Below, piece after piece: positions 1 to 10,283 of a stretch of DNA of 64,000 nt. Positions within the stretch are counted from its first letter, which is position 1. Each line of letters begins with the position of its first letter. Source of the DNA: Photobacterium iliopiscarium (GTDB taxonomy: Bacteria > Pseudomonadota > Gammaproteobacteria > Enterobacterales > Vibrionaceae). A program made the position numbers and the translations under genes. The DNA is taken from NCBI RefSeq assembly GCF_003026395.1, contig NZ_PYOO01000007.1, positions 113,387 through 177,386 on the forward strand, in the 5' to 3' direction. A model generated the notes under the pieces. The model was not told where the DNA came from, did not search any database, and saw only the letters and a list, made by a program, of their open reading frames with translations.

Positions 1-269
1 ATCTTAAATCCATCTACATGTCGCCATGCTAAGGTTTCTGTTGTCAGCCACTCCACCGTTGCGGTTTTAGGCCCATGCTGTAACCATTCAATGAGCTTAT
101 CAATATTCTCTGGCTCCCCACACGCTAAAACTTCAACACTCCCATCAGCCAAATTTCTAGCATACCCCGTCAAATCAAGCACCAACCCTTGATGAGCAGT
201 ATGAAAACGAAAACCCACCCCTTGTACATGCCCGATTATTCGCGTCTTCACACAACATCGCGTCATCAT
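1..269 (-). CDS. yccX: Acylphosphatase, 3' end cut by the window edge
   Basis: Reverse-strand frame of 89 codons that runs off the left edge, probably missing only the last few residues of a roughly 90-residue enzyme. The signature GHVQGVGFRFHT near the N-terminus is the acylphosphatase phosphate-binding loop with its catalytic Arg, and the Asn of the ARNLADGSVEV segment is the second catalytic residue. The family hydrolyses carboxyl-phosphate bonds such as acetyl phosphate in the cytoplasm. Two adjacent ATG codons follow an AGAGG ribosome site; the outer one was chosen. In E. coli yccX also neighbours rlmI, which supports orthology. The gene is divergent from rlmI. Confidence 0.9.
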   Translation of the reverse strand, partial: MMTRCCVKTRIIGHVQGVGFRFHTAHQGLVLDLTGYARNLADGSVEVLACGEPENIDKLIEWLQHGPKTATVEWLTTETLAWRHVDGFK

Positions 270-477
270 TATTCCTCTTTTGTTTATGTTAACCTTGATT
301 CTATTGTAGTGGCATTATTGCGAGATTCTGATTGTCATCCTGCAAAAACTATTTATCTATCAAGGTTTATTTAGTCTGCAATATTAGGTTTATATACCAA
401 CTGAGACTTTTTTATTTGATTTTACTTAGCCAGAGCAACATAATACGCCCCCACTCGAACTCCATACTGGGCATGTC

Positions 478-1668
478 ATGACAGCTTCTATTTATTTGGT
501 AAAAGGCCGTGAAAAATCACTACGCCGTCGCCACCCTTGGATTTTTTCTCGCGGTATTGATCGCGTTGAAGGAAAACCTGAACTTGGCGAAACCGTTGAT
601 GTTTACGATAACAAAGGCGAATGGCTAGCACGTGGTGCTTATTCTCCACAGTCTCAAATTCGCGTTCGCGTATGGACATTCAACAAAAATGAAGCCATTG
701 ACGTTAACTTCTTTGTTAACCGCCTTAATGCCGCACAAAGTCTGCGTGATATTCTAGCTGCTCGCGATGGTCTTACAGGCTACCGCTTAATTGCTGCTGA
801 ATCTGATGGCCTTCCAGGTATTACTATCGATCGTTACCAAGATTACTTAGTGTGCCAACTGTTAAGCGCAGGTGCTGAGGCACAACGAGAAGTACTTCTT
901 GAAGCATTACGACAGTGCTACCCAAGCTGTAATATTTACGAACGCTCTGACGTATCTGTTCGTAAAAAAGAAGGCCTAAAGCAACGTACAGGCGTTCTAC
1001 ATGGTGAAGAGCCACCTAAGTTTGTCACTATCGAAGAAAATGGCGTTAAAATTAACGTTGATATCATTGGTGGTCACAAAACAGGTTTCTACCTTGATCA
1101 ACGTGATAGCCGCGAAGCATCGGTTAAATATGTTAACGGTAAGCGTGTTCTAAACTGCTTCTGCTACACTGGTGGCTTCGGTTTATACGCGCTCAAAGGC
1201 GGTGCAAGTGAAGTGATTAACGTTGATGTTTCTCAACCAGCACTTGATACCGCACGACTTAACGTAGAAATGAATGGTTATCCGGTTGAAAATGCACAGT
1301 TTGTAAATGCTGATGTGTTTAAGTTACTGCGTGAATACCGTGAACGTGGCGAGCTATTTGATGTTGTTATCATGGATCCACCTAAATTTGCTGAGTCTAA
1401 ATCTCAATTAGTCGGTGCTTGTCGTGGTTACAAAGACATCAATATGTTAGCGATGCAAATCCTAAAACCAGGTGGCATGCTATTAACATACTCTTGCTCT
1501 GGTTTAATGGATAATGGCTTATTCCAAAAAATCATTGCTGACGCTGCTCTTGACGCGCATCGCGAAGTACAATTTATCGAGCGTTTCAGCCAAGCCGCCG
1601 ATCACCCACTAGACAGTGCTTATCCTGAAGGTTTCTACCTTAAAGGTTTTGCTTGTTACGTAAAGTAA
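478..1668 (+). CDS. rlmI: 23S rRNA m5C1962 methyltransferase RlmI
   Basis: 396 residues, the same length as E. coli RlmI (YccW). An N-terminal PUA RNA-binding domain (about 1-75) precedes a Rossmann methyltransferase domain. The SAM-binding motif [11 protein letters not shown] begins at residue 224, MDPPKF lies at 299-304 and a late SCSG follows. RlmI methylates C5 of cytidine 1962 in 23S rRNA. It is monocistronic, with a strong terminator right after the stop, and flanked by yccX and yccT as in enterobacteria. Confidence 0.95.
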   Translation: MTASIYLVKGREKSLRRRHPWIFSRGIDRVEGKPELGETVDVYDNKGEWLARGAYSPQSQIRVRVWTFNKNEAIDVNFFVNRLNAAQSLRDILAARDGLTGYRLIAAESDGLPGITIDRYQDYLVCQLLSAGAEAQREVLLEALRQCYPSCNIYERSDVSVRKKEGLKQRTGVLHGEEPPKFVTIEENGVKINVDIIGGHKTGFYLDQRDSREASVKYVNGKRVLNCFCYTGGFGLYALKGGASEVINVDVSQPALDTARLNVEMNGYPVENAQFVNADVFKLLREYRERGELFDVVIMDPPKFAESKSQLVGACRGYKDINMLAMQILKPGGMLLTYSCSGLMDNGLFQKIIADAALDAHREVQFIERFSQAADHPLDSAYPEGFYLKGFACYVK

Positions 1669-1694
1669 TACGCGATTTAGCATAGATAGATATC

Positions 1695-1720
1695 AAACCC
1701 AGCCGACGCTGGGTTTTTTT
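1695..1720 (+). terminator. Rho-independent terminator of rlmI
   Basis: Perfect 9-bp stem AAACCCAGC / GCTGGGTTT with a 4-base loop, running into seven T residues. Confidence 0.9.
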
Positions 1721-1847
1721 ACACAAATAAAACTGTTATTAAATATTAATTTTGATAGTTATTTGTCAATATTGTAATGTTCAGAATACAATAACGGCAC
1801 TATCCCTAATTCACATTATTCATTCTACGTACTCAAAAGGAATCGAC

Positions 1848-2477
1848 ATGAAACTACGTACAGCCCTTCTCTCTTTCGCTGCGTGTAGCATCAGTTTTTC
1901 ATCATTTGCAGATGTTACACTTAACCTACCCCAATCTGCTGAGCTGGTTCTCGTTAATGGCGTTAATGCTGAAGGTAATGCACCTCAAACATTAAATAAT
2001 GGTAACAACCAAATCGCTTTTCGCTATGATAAAAATTACCGTGAAAATGGCGATACTCACTTATTTCGTTCTGAAGTCGTGGTAATGACATTCTCTGGTA
2101 ATGACGCAACATATACATTACAACTTCCTAATATTTCAAGTGCTTACCAAGCGCAGAAATTCAATAATCAGCCAACAATGTCTTTGCTTTCGGCTGATGG
2201 AAGCGACATTCCATTTAAACACGATGTATTAATTAAAAATGGCTTTCAAATTAGCCGCGACTTCCCACAAGAAATTGCAAAGTATAATTTAAGCACAGCT
2301 CCAGCGGCATTAGCAGCGGTTGTTACAGCAAGTGAAATACAGCAGATGCAGCCTGTTATTCCAGCGACGAAAGATAATAAAATCGATCAAGCTTACGTCA
2401 CTAAGATGTTGAATTATTGGTATAACAAAGCAGACACTACAACTCAACAAAGTTTCAAAGCAAGTCTGAATAAATAA
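1848..2477 (+). CDS. yccT: UPF0319 (DUF2057) family periplasmic protein, YccT-like
   Basis: 209 residues from the ATG that follows an AAAAGGAATCGAC ribosome site; longer readings in frame lack such a site. The N-terminus MKLRTALLSFAACSISFSSFA is a clear Sec signal peptide. The mature part begins DVTLNLPQSAELVLVNG and contains the NNQIAFRY segment typical of the UPF0319/DUF2057 family. E. coli YccT has been described as an inhibitor of curli subunit assembly (CsgI); whether that applies here is unknown, and no curli gene is present in the window. The position next to rlmI and yccX matches the E. coli neighbourhood. Confidence 0.85.
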   Translation: MKLRTALLSFAACSISFSSFADVTLNLPQSAELVLVNGVNAEGNAPQTLNNGNNQIAFRYDKNYRENGDTHLFRSEVVVMTFSGNDATYTLQLPNISSAYQAQKFNNQPTMSLLSADGSDIPFKHDVLIKNGFQISRDFPQEIAKYNLSTAPAALAAVVTASEIQQMQPVIPATKDNKIDQAYVTKMLNYWYNKADTTTQQSFKASLNK

Positions 2478-2892
2478 TGATCTTTCATTTAATAATTAAT
2501 CTTGTGTAAATAAACCCTGCTTAATTATTTAGCCCTTCCTTCCCTTATCTTTAATATCAACAGTAAAAATAAGGGAAGTAAGCATTACCGCTTATTAATC
2601 ACAACCACTTTCTCCTTACTCCCCCATTTATAATATTTTATTTAATCCCTCAAAATAATGACGCCATTACATTATTAGCATTAACGAATGACTCAATACA
2701 GTGCGCTTAATTCAATAAACAAATAAATATTTACATAGTAATAACATTTTTTCGCGACTTTGTATGAATATACAAACATTGCTTCGTACAAATAACAAAA
2801 CAGCACTTATAGTTTTTTTATGCCACGTAAAAAGTAAATAAACATAGATTTATTACTAGTGTCATTTCAATAATCAAACTAAAGGATCACAC
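2478..2892. other. AT-rich spacer upstream of the chitinase, with two inverted repeats
   Basis: No gene seen in 415 bases. A perfect 10-bp inverted repeat, CTTCCCTTAT (2539-2548) and ATAAGGGAAG (2569-2578), may end yccT transcription but lacks a T run. A second symmetric site, TTTGTAT-GAAT-ATACAAA at 2759-2776, lies about 117 bases before the chitinase start and looks like an operator for an unknown regulator. Confidence 0.5.
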
Positions 2893-5800
2893 ATGAACCG
2901 TGGGAAACATGGAATAGCAAGAAAAGGAATTTTTACGCTAAGTACCCTTAGCTTATCCTGCTTATTAGCCTTTAATGCACAAGCTGCCATTGATTGTACT
3001 AATATATCTGAATGGGAAAGTAGTAAAGTCTATAACGGAGGAGACAAAGTACAGCAAAATAAAACCGCTTATAAAGCTAATTATTGGACGCAAAATAACA
3101 GCCCTGCAACTAACAGCGGCCAATACAGTAATTGGTTAACGCTTGATACCTGCATTGATACACTGCCTCCAGTCGATAATATTGCCCCCACCGTTAGCAT
3201 TACATCCCCAACCGCAACCACTGAAATTACAACAGGTGATAGTATTACGATTAGTGCTAATGCCGCTGATAGTGATGGCACAATAACCAACGTTAAATTC
3301 AGCGTTGATGGTAAAATCATTGGTACTGACACCCAAGCCCCCTATAGTTTAACTTGGCAAGCTACCGCAGGCGAACATGCATTAACCGCCATTGCTTATG
3401 ATAATGACGATACCGTTAGTAATGAAGCCTCTGTCATTATTACCGTAGCAAATAGTGGTCCAGTAAACCAAGCACCTACAATTGACATTACCACTTCAGC
3501 CGTCACTGTTGAGTTAGGTGATGTAGTGACGATCATTGCCAATGCCGCAGACAGCGATGGTCAGGTTGATAAAGTCGATTTCTTTGCTGATGGTACATTA
3601 GTTGGCACCGTTGCTAGCGCCCCTTACAGTTTTGCATATACCACAACCCAAGCTGGTACAACCCGCCTTTATGCGCGTGCGACTGATGATTTAGATAAAA
3701 CAACAGATTCTGCGGTTACTGCCATTACAGTTAATGGTGGTGAAACGGCAAAAGACTGTCGTCCAGATGGGCTCTATCAAACAGAAGGTATTAATGTTCC
3801 ATACTGCACAATTTACGATCAAGATGGCCGTGAGAAAATGGGCGCCGATCACCCGCGTCGTGTTATAGGCTACTTTACAAGTTGGCGTGCAGGTGATGAT
3901 CCGCAAAGTAGCTATCTCGTCAATGATATTCCATGGGAGCAATTAACGCACATTAACTACGCTTTTGTGAGTATTGGCGCAGATGGTAAAGTCAATATTG
4001 GTGATGTTAATGATCCTAAAAACCCAGCGGTAGGTCAGCAATGGCCAGATGTAGAGGTTGATCCAGCCTTAGGTTTCAAAGGCCATTTTGGTGCACTTGC
4101 AACAGCTAAAGAAAAATATGATGTTAAAACATTAATTTCCATTGGTGGTTGGGCTGAAACGGGTGGTCACTTCGATACTGAAGGTAATCGTGTCGCTGAT
4201 GGTGGTTTCTATACTATGACCACCAATGCAGATGGCAGTGTTAACCATGTTGCTATTGAAAAATTTGCAAACTCAGCAGTAGACATGATGAAGAAATACA
4301 AGTTTGACGGACTTGATATTGACTATGAATACCCAACCTCAATGGCAGGTGCTGGTAATCCAGACGATAAAGCCTTTTCTGAATCGCGTCGCCCATATCT
4401 GATGCGTTCTTACCATGAATTGATGCGTGTATTGCGTGCTAAAGTCGATGCGGCAAGTGCTGCTGATGGCGTCCATTATATGTTAACCATTGCAGCACCA
4501 TCATCTGCATATTTATTACGTGGTATGGAAACGATGGCAATCACCCAATACCTCGATTACGTTAACATTATGTCTTATGACCTTCATGGTGCATGGAACG
4601 ATCATGTTGGGCATAACGCAGCACTCTATGACACAGGTAAAGATTCAGAACTGGCGGCATGGAATGTCTACGGCACAGAAGCTTATGGCGGCATAGGGTA
4701 TCTCAACACCGATTGGGCTTATCATTATTTCCGAGGTTCTATGCCTGCGGGTCGTATTAACATTGGTGTGCCTTATTATACTCGTGGCTGGCAAGGTGTA
4801 ACCGGAGGTGAAAATGGTTTATGGGGTAAAGCTGCCTTACCTAACCAATCTGAATGTGCTGCGGGTACTGGCGAAGGAGAGAAAAATAACTGTGGTAATG
4901 GTGCAGTCGGTATCGATAACATGTGGCATGATAAAAACGCATTAGGTCAAGAGATGGGCGCTGGCTCAAACCCAATGTGGCATGCGATGAACTTAGCCAA
5001 TGGTATCTATGGTTCATATACTGCGGCGTATGGTCTTGATCCGATTAATGACCCACAAGATAAGTTTGTGGGAAGCTACCAACGTCACTTTGATAACATC
5101 GCAGTTTCACCTTGGTTATGGAATGCGGATAAAAAAGTCTTCTTATCAACTGAAGATAAAGAATCTATCAATATTAAAGCCGACTACATTATAGATAAAG
5201 AAATTGGTGGCATCATGTTCTGGGAATTAGCAGGTGATTATAACTGCTATCAATTTGATGCTAATGGTAATCGCGCCGGTATCGATGTATCAGAACAGTC
5301 CTGTCAAACAGGTAACGGTGAATACCACATGGGTAACACCATGACCAAAGCCATTTACGATAAATTTAAATCAGCAGCACCTTACGGTAATACTATTGCT
5401 GTCACGGCAATTCCAACAGAAGCCGTTGATATTAGTATAGCCATTTCTGGTTTTAAAGTTGGTGACCAGAATTACCCCATTAATCCAAAAATCACATTCA
5501 CTAACAATACTGGCGTTGATATTCCAGGAGGCACTGAATTCCAATTCGATATACCTGTATCTGCACCTGACAATGCAAAAGATCAATCCGGTGGTGGCTT
5601 AACAGTCATTTCATCAGGCCATAGCCGTAGTGATAATATCGGTGGTTTAGAGGGTGTTATGCACCGCGTCGCTTTCTCTCTACCTGCATGGAAAGCACTT
5701 CCGGCTGGTGGCGAGTATGAACTAGACATGGTGTACTACCTACCAATTACAGGTCCGGCTAACTATGCTGTCACTATCAATGGTAAAGAATATGCCTTTA

Positions 5801-6054
5801 AATTTGAACAACCCAATCTGCCTCTTGGTGACTTGAGTACAGGGGGTGATAGCGGCGGTGGTGAAGGCAGTGACTGTTCATCTGATGGCGTCAATACCTA
5901 CCCTAATTGGCCGCAAACTGACTGGCAAGGAAATCCTAGCCATGCTGGATCGGGTGATCAAATCATTTATAATGACGTAATCTACAAAGCTAACTGGTAC
6001 ACCTCATCAATACCTGGAAGTGATGGCAGTTGGAGTAAAGTTTGTAATATTTAA
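2893..6054 (+). CDS. Secreted GH18 chitinase with two chitin-binding modules and two Ig-like domains
   Basis: 1053 residues. Signal peptide ends near residue 32 (LLAFNAQAA). Domains in order: CBM5/12-type chitin-binding module (about 33-87, with [11 protein letters not shown] and AYKANYW); two Ig/PKD-like beta domains (about 98-187 and 195-281, both with ADSDG loops); GH18 catalytic domain (about 310-840); a beta domain; and a second CBM5/12 module at the C-terminus ([13 protein letters not shown]). The catalytic motif DGLDIDYE occupies residues 472-479 with Glu479 as the proton donor; the Trp usual before Glu is Tyr here. It cleaves beta-1,4 GlcNAc links of chitin outside the cell, a typical marine vibrio trait. 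The start follows AAAGGATCACAC. Confidence 0.95.
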   Translation: MNRGKHGIARKGIFTLSTLSLSCLLAFNAQAAIDCTNISEWESSKVYNGGDKVQQNKTAYKANYWTQNNSPATNSGQYSNWLTLDTCIDTLPPVDNIAPTVSITSPTATTEITTGDSITISANAADSDGTITNVKFSVDGKIIGTDTQAPYSLTWQATAGEHALTAIAYDNDDTVSNEASVIITVANSGPVNQAPTIDITTSAVTVELGDVVTIIANAADSDGQVDKVDFFADGTLVGTVASAPYSFAYTTTQAGTTRLYARATDDLDKTTDSAVTAITVNGGETAKDCRPDGLYQTEGINVPYCTIYDQDGREKMGADHPRRVIGYFTSWRAGDDPQSSYLVNDIPWEQLTHINYAFVSIGADGKVNIGDVNDPKNPAVGQQWPDVEVDPALGFKGHFGALATAKEKYDVKTLISIGGWAETGGHFDTEGNRVADGGFYTMTTNADGSVNHVAIEKFANSAVDMMKKYKFDGLDIDYEYPTSMAGAGNPDDKAFSESRRPYLMRSYHELMRVLRAKVDAASAADGVHYMLTIAAPSSAYLLRGMETMAITQYLDYVNIMSYDLHGAWNDHVGHNAALYDTGKDSELAAWNVYGTEAYGGIGYLNTDWAYHYFRGSMPAGRINIGVPYYTRGWQGVTGGENGLWGKAALPNQSECAAGTGEGEKNNCGNGAVGIDNMWHDKNALGQEMGAGSNPMWHAMNLANGIYGSYTAAYGLDPINDPQDKFVGSYQRHFDNIAVSPWLWNADKKVFLSTEDKESINIKADYIIDKEIGGIMFWELAGDYNCYQFDANGNRAGIDVSEQSCQTGNGEYHMGNTMTKAIYDKFKSAAPYGNTIAVTAIPTEAVDISIAISGFKVGDQNYPINPKITFTNNTGVDIPGGTEFQFDIPVSAPDNAKDQSGGGLTVISSGHSRSDNIGGLEGVMHRVAFSLPAWKALPAGGEYELDMVYYLPITGPANYAVTINGKEYAFKFEQPNLPLGDLSTGGDSGGGEGSDCSSDGVNTYPNWPQTDWQGNPSHAGSGDQIIYNDVIYKANWYTSSIPGSDGSWSKVCNI

Positions 6055-6063
6055 TCTATAAAA

Positions 6064-6095
6064 CAGTATCGGTATTATTAATAGTGCCGATACTG
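6064..6095 (+). terminator. Hairpin after the chitinase, possible terminator
   Basis: Perfect 9-bp stem CAGTATCGG / CCGATACTG just after the stop. Only a weak T-rich tail follows, so termination efficiency is uncertain. Confidence 0.55.
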
Positions 6096-6555
6096 CCCTT
6101 TATATTAAGCAATATAAATAGCCATTATTTATTTTTCTTCATCTTAGATTCATGTTTATTTGTTTTCATTTCATTTTTGATTAAAATAATGCCGTTTAAT
6201 ACGCCACGACTATTATTATTTATAATATATTTTAAATATTTAAAAAGAAAAAGAAAAAGAAAAAATATTAAATTAAATCAAATACTTATAGGAATTACTC
6301 GCTGTATAAACAAGCTTTTTTTAGCTTCAGATTAATCTAACTTGCTTTACTTAATTAAATGATGTTCATATTAATAAGCTATTGTTATACATAATTAAAT
6401 TAATCCTTCATTTAGCAACTATCATATTTTAAAACACTAAAATTCCGGTTACGACTCCATTTAAATCTTCTTTTTTAATTCTTATTTATGATAAAGTACA
6501 CCCTCGCTTAATTGCTAACCAACTTTGCAACTTGTTTAAGAATAGAACGAACTAA
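6096..6555. other. AT-rich spacer, no convincing gene
   Basis: About 460 bases with very low GC. It holds a short AAAAAG triplet repeat near 6242-6263. An 83-codon open frame across 6084-6335 needs a GTG start inside the preceding hairpin, lacks a ribosome site and has only low-complexity Ile/Lys/Phe content, so it is not called. The promoter of the next gene must lie in the 3' part. Confidence 0.5.
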
Positions 6556-7194
6556 ATGAAAAAATTTATTTACCTATTTCTATTAATGGTGTGTCTTTTA
6601 CCATTAAATGCATCTGCGCATGTTATCCATACTGAACGTAAGAATGTAAACATTGTCGCTGATTATGTCTATCAAAAAGCTGATTTAAAAGGCAAAATTG
6701 GTTATAACGTATTCAAAAAAGCATTTATTGCTTACAATAAAACCCGTGGAAAGAAGAAATCTTTATTAACCATTATTGATTACAGTATGCCTTCTACAGA
6801 AAAAAGGTTTTATGTTATTGATTTAAAATCGAATAAATTGCTTTACCGTACTTATGTATCACATGGTGAAAACAGTGGCCGTTTAATAGCTGATGATTTC
6901 TCTAATCGTGTTAATTCACATAAAACATCGCTAGGAACCTTTCTAACAGAAGGAACCTACCATGGCGGAAATGGTTATTCCTTAAAACTGAATGGCTTAA
7001 CCCGTGGCGAAAATGATAACGCATTAAAACGCTTTATTGTTATTCACGGTGCTAAGTATGTGTCTGAGTCATTCATAAAACGTAATGGTTATCTTGGTCG
7101 TAGTTGGGGCTGCCCGGCTATACCAACATATTTAACCAAGAAAATTATTGATACCATTAAAGGTGGTAGTGTGATTTTTGCATACGCTAAATAA
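6556..7194 (+). CDS. Murein L,D-transpeptidase catalytic domain family protein
   Basis: 212 residues with signal peptide MKKFIYLFLLMVCLLPLNASA. The second half has the YkuD_2-type (PF13645-like) pattern: VIHGAKYVS around His164 and GRSWGCPAIP with the putative nucleophile Cys186. Related domains make or process L,D peptide cross-links in periplasmic peptidoglycan. The protein stands alone with its own promoter region and a downstream terminator, so no substrate can be inferred from context. Family call is firm; the precise reaction is not. Confidence 0.85.
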   Translation: MKKFIYLFLLMVCLLPLNASAHVIHTERKNVNIVADYVYQKADLKGKIGYNVFKKAFIAYNKTRGKKKSLLTIIDYSMPSTEKRFYVIDLKSNKLLYRTYVSHGENSGRLIADDFSNRVNSHKTSLGTFLTEGTYHGGNGYSLKLNGLTRGENDNALKRFIVIHGAKYVSESFIKRNGYLGRSWGCPAIPTYLTKKIIDTIKGGSVIFAYAK

Positions 7195-7214
7195 TTTAAT
7201 ACCTCGATTTTAAC

Positions 7215-7250
7215 AAAAAGCTTTTAGTTGCAAGACTAGAGGCTTTTTTT
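7215..7250 (+). terminator. Terminator after the transpeptidase-family gene
   Basis: Stem AAAAAGC...TAGT pairs with ACTA...GCTTTTT and runs into a T tract of seven. Confidence 0.8.
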
Positions 7251-7338
7251 ATATCTAAGATTTCACCACATTTAATTTTGGCATTTAATCGTATGCTTAT
7301 TAATACGACTCTATAAATATTGCGCCAAAGGAACCAAT

Positions 7339-7908
7339 ATGAACAAAGCATTAGTTATCATTGACTTCATTAATGACATCGTTGATAAGAATGGAAAAAT
7401 CCCCAGCTGTGCTGCACAAGTCAGTGCCAATCATGTCATACATAACGCTAATGTTGCCATTCAATGGGCAAGAAAAAATAACCTGCCTTGTATTTTTGTT
7501 AAAGTTGGCTTTCAACCTAGTTACCTTGAATTACCCCATCAATCTCCGATGTTTGGTAAAGCCCAACAATACCGTGCATTAGAATTAGGTCAATGGGGCA
7601 CTGAATTTCACCCTGATCTTCAGATAACTCAGCACGATATGGTGATTACAAAATCACGCGTCAATCCTTTTTATAACACAGCACTTGATAGCGTCTTACG
7701 CGCTAATGCAATTACTGATATTTATTTTTGTGGTGTAAGTACTTGTTGGGCGATTCAATCTGCAGTCAGAGATGCCCATGATCGTGATTATTGTGCCCAT
7801 ATCATTAGTGATGCATGTACATCGGCGACAGAACAAGAGCATCAACGTTCTTTAGCGATGTTGTCAAGAATTGCCACGTTACATCAAGCTAAAACACTTG
7901 ATATGTAA
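7339..7908 (+). CDS. Isochorismatase-fold hydrolase lacking Cys at the usual nucleophile position
   Basis: 189 residues spanning one isochorismatase/cysteine hydrolase domain. Asp9 (VIIDFINDIV) and Lys105 (VITKSRVN) match the catalytic Asp and Lys of the family. Aligning GVSTCWAIQSAVRDA (132-146) with the family pattern GvaTdvCVlaTalDA puts Ala138 where the nucleophilic Cys normally sits; Cys136 is two residues earlier. Cys-less relatives exist (the isochorismatases that open a vinyl ether), so it may act without a covalent intermediate. The ribosome site AAAGGAACCAAT precedes the ATG. The 3' end overlaps the convergent ald gene by 25 bases. Substrate unknown. Confidence 0.8.
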   Translation: MNKALVIIDFINDIVDKNGKIPSCAAQVSANHVIHNANVAIQWARKNNLPCIFVKVGFQPSYLELPHQSPMFGKAQQYRALELGQWGTEFHPDLQITQHDMVITKSRVNPFYNTALDSVLRANAITDIYFCGVSTCWAIQSAVRDAHDRDYCAHIISDACTSATEQEHQRSLAMLSRIATLHQAKTLDM

Positions 7909-8993
7909 GGATAACCTAGTGCTTGAGCTACACTATAGTTAGTTACTTGCCCTTGATAAATATTTAAGCCATTGAGTAAATGTTTATTGGTCGTTAGTGC
8001 TGTTTTATAACCCAAATCAGCCAATTGTAGAATATAAGGCAAAGTTGCATTATTAAGTGCAAAAGTTGATGTTCTTGCCACGGCACCGGGCATATTAGCG
8101 ACACAATAATGCACAACATTATCAACAATATATGTTGGATTATCATGGGTGGTTGGGTGTGATGTTTCAATACAACCACCTTGATCAATAGCAACATCAA
8201 CAATCGCCGCCCCCGATTTCATACGTTGAATCATCTCTTTTGTGACTAATTTAGGGGCTTTTGCACCAGCAACTAGCACACAACCAATCACGAGATCCGC
8301 AGCTAGCACATACTTTTCAATCGCATCATTAGTAGAATAAATACAGGTTACAGCGCCAGAAAAAAGACGATCTAACTGCCGTAATACTTCTAAATCTCGA
8401 TCAATAATAACCACATTTGCCCGTAAACCAACAGCCATCTGTGCCGCATTCATGCCAACAACACCGCCACCAATAATTACAACATTAGCAGGAGCAACAC
8501 CCGCAACACCGGCTAATAAAATACCTCGACCACCCCGTGATTTTTCAAGCGCAAAAGCCCCCGCTTGTAATGACATTCTGCCTGCCACTTCTGACATTGG
8601 CGCTAATAATGGCAGTTGTCCATTATCATCAGTTACCGTTTCATAAGCGATACAAACAGCCCCACTATTTATTAAATCTTCAGTCTGTTCTCTATCAGGA
8701 GCCAAATGAAGATAAGCAAATAATAGTTGTCCTTTACGTAATAACATTCGTTCTGATGACTGTGGTTCTTTCACTTTAACGATCATATCGGCTTGTTCAA
8801 ACACCGCTTGTGCTGAATTTACAATTTGTGCACCTACCGCTATATAATCCTCGTCACTGCATCCAATACCCACACCAGCAAGCGTTTCAACATAAACAGT
8901 ATGTCCATGTAATACCGCTTCTTTTACCGAGGCTGGCACCATACCAACACGATATTCATGAACTTTAATTTCTTTAGGAATTCCAATTTTCAT
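7884..8993 (-). CDS. ald: Alanine dehydrogenase
   Basis: 369 residues, standard family length. The N-terminus MKIGIPKEIKVHEYRVGMVP is diagnostic, followed by the pyruvate/alanine-binding region with LFAYLHLAPD and the NAD-binding Rossmann motif IGGGVVGMNAAQMA. The enzyme interconverts L-alanine with pyruvate and ammonia using NAD. The start was placed at the ATG after AGGAAATAATA rather than an upstream ATG that would add ten non-family residues. It is a single gene transcribed toward the hydrolase gene; the last 25 bases of the two genes overlap tail to tail. Confidence 0.95.
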   Translation of the reverse strand: MKIGIPKEIKVHEYRVGMVPASVKEAVLHGHTVYVETLAGVGIGCSDEDYIAVGAQIVNSAQAVFEQADMIVKVKEPQSSERMLLRKGQLLFAYLHLAPDREQTEDLINSGAVCIAYETVTDDNGQLPLLAPMSEVAGRMSLQAGAFALEKSRGGRGILLAGVAGVAPANVVIIGGGVVGMNAAQMAVGLRANVVIIDRDLEVLRQLDRLFSGAVTCIYSTNDAIEKYVLAADLVIGCVLVAGAKAPKLVTKEMIQRMKSGAAIVDVAIDQGGCIETSHPTTHDNPTYIVDNVVHYCVANMPGAVARTSTFALNNATLPYILQLADLGYKTALTTNKHLLNGLNIYQGQVTNYSVAQALGYPYISSVLA

Positions 8994-9138
8994 TATTATT
9001 TCCTGCCTATATGCACTAGTCATATATAGACAATAGTCAACAATAATAGATATTTCTCACTGTTTTTTAATCCCATATAAATGATTATCACTAGTTATTG
9101 ATAGAAATATAAAATAATAATTCACAAAAAACAGGCAT

Positions 9139-9166
9139 AAAAAAACCGCGATAAAAATCACGGTTC
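9139..9166 (-). terminator. Terminator of the small conserved gene
   Basis: Read on the reverse strand, AACCGTGAT / ATCGCGGTT (one G-T pair) is followed by seven T residues, just after the stop of the 9193-9462 gene. Confidence 0.85.
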
Positions 9167-9192
9167 TTGAAATCACTCACTACAGATATGGA

Positions 9193-9462
9193 TTAGATAT
9201 CATCTTCCCAAGGCATATCAGGCAAAGCAACTAAATTTTCACGATAACGTTTTAAATCAAATTTACCGTCATTTTTCATTACATCAAAGACTTCGATAGA
9301 TAATGCACAGGCAATCATCTGTACCGCTTCATCACGTGCAGTACCTGTCATCATTAAACGCATTAATGTTTCTTTAACCACTAATGGATTGCCGTCAGCC
9401 AGTTGATTTTCAACCGTTTCAACTAGCATATCACCCGTCATGATTTCTTCGTTTTCCATCAT
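9193..9462 (-). CDS. Small conserved acidic protein, function unknown
   Basis: 89 residues, no signal peptide or membrane segment, acidic and mostly helical in appearance (NPLVVKETLMRLMMTGTAR, AVQMIACALS, DLKRYRENL). The C-terminus ends in the acidic PDMPWEDDI. I believe similar short proteins occur in vibrios but cannot name a family. Two ATG codons in tandem follow AAATAGGTTT, and a clear terminator follows the stop, so this is a real single-gene unit. Confidence 0.7.
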   Translation of the reverse strand: MMENEEIMTGDMLVETVENQLADGNPLVVKETLMRLMMTGTARDEAVQMIACALSIEVFDVMKNDGKFDLKRYRENLVALPDMPWEDDI

Positions 9463-9534
9463 AAACCTATTTGAGTTATTTCAGTCGTGCATAATCTAAC
9501 ATAGCGCATTGTTACTGCAAAATAATTGCTTACT

Positions 9535-10203
9535 TCATACAGTCTCAAACAATAACTTATTTTTAAATAACGACGTTAATAATGGCTTAGCTTCAACCAT
9601 TGAGAAAAATGTATGGTCAGCATTAGTGGCGGTTAATGACTGATGAGCATTAATCAATAAGCAATAAATATCAGCACTTTTTGCTGACTGTAATCCAGTT
9701 CGGCTATCTTCTATAGCAACAGCTTGATCAGGTTGAATCTTCATTGCTTGGCAAGCCTGTAAATAAACATCAGGAGATGGTTTATTATTTACCACTTCAT
9801 AACCACTGAAGACTTGATCAAATAAATCTAGCCAGCCATGCAATTTTAAAACGCCTTCAACGTAATCACGTGGAGCCCCTGTCACAACTGCCATAGGCAC
9901 TTTACCTGAAAATGCTTGGAGTACAGCATCCACACCTGGCAATGCCGGAATGCCTTGTTGGCGAATTTTTGTATCTGTTAACGCTTCCATTTCAGTGGTA
10001 ATTGTGACCACATCCACATTAAGTTGGTAGCTATCGATGAAATGTTTGGCTATCTTTGGCCACGTAACCCCAGCATAATATTCAATAAAATCGTCGGCTG
10101 TTAACGTGACACCATATGTCGCTAAATAGGTACTCCAATTGTTAGCATGAAACGTTTCAGAATCAACTAACGTACCATCAAAATCAAAAAAAAGAGTTTG
10201 CAT
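9535..10203 (-). CDS. HAD-family phosphatase/phosphomutase, subfamily IA
   Basis: 222 residues. Motif I is DFDGTLVDS (Asp7 nucleophile, Asp9 acid/base), motif II VVTGAPRDY, motif III Lys in NNKPSPDVY and motif IV IEDSRTGLQSA. A helical cap lies between motifs I and II. This pattern fits beta-phosphoglucomutase-like and sugar-phosphate phosphatases such as YqaB/YfbT. Soluble and cytoplasmic, substrate not predictable. It lies 72 bases before the small conserved gene in the same direction but each appears to have its own spacing; no operon is certain. Confidence 0.85.
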   Translation of the reverse strand: MQTLFFDFDGTLVDSETFHANNWSTYLATYGVTLTADDFIEYYAGVTWPKIAKHFIDSYQLNVDVVTITTEMEALTDTKIRQQGIPALPGVDAVLQAFSGKVPMAVVTGAPRDYVEGVLKLHGWLDLFDQVFSGYEVVNNKPSPDVYLQACQAMKIQPDQAVAIEDSRTGLQSAKSADIYCLLINAHQSLTATNADHTFFSMVEAKPLLTSLFKNKLLFETV

Positions 10204-10283
10204 TCTTTACCAAATAATAATTTTTCACATAAAAGAATGGCCTTTATAACACCCTAATTTAACAAATAACAGTGGGCTATTAT

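Noticed and set aside
6084..6335. 83-codon frame after the chitinase gene
   Set aside because: GTG start inside a hairpin, no ribosome site, low-complexity AT-driven composition.
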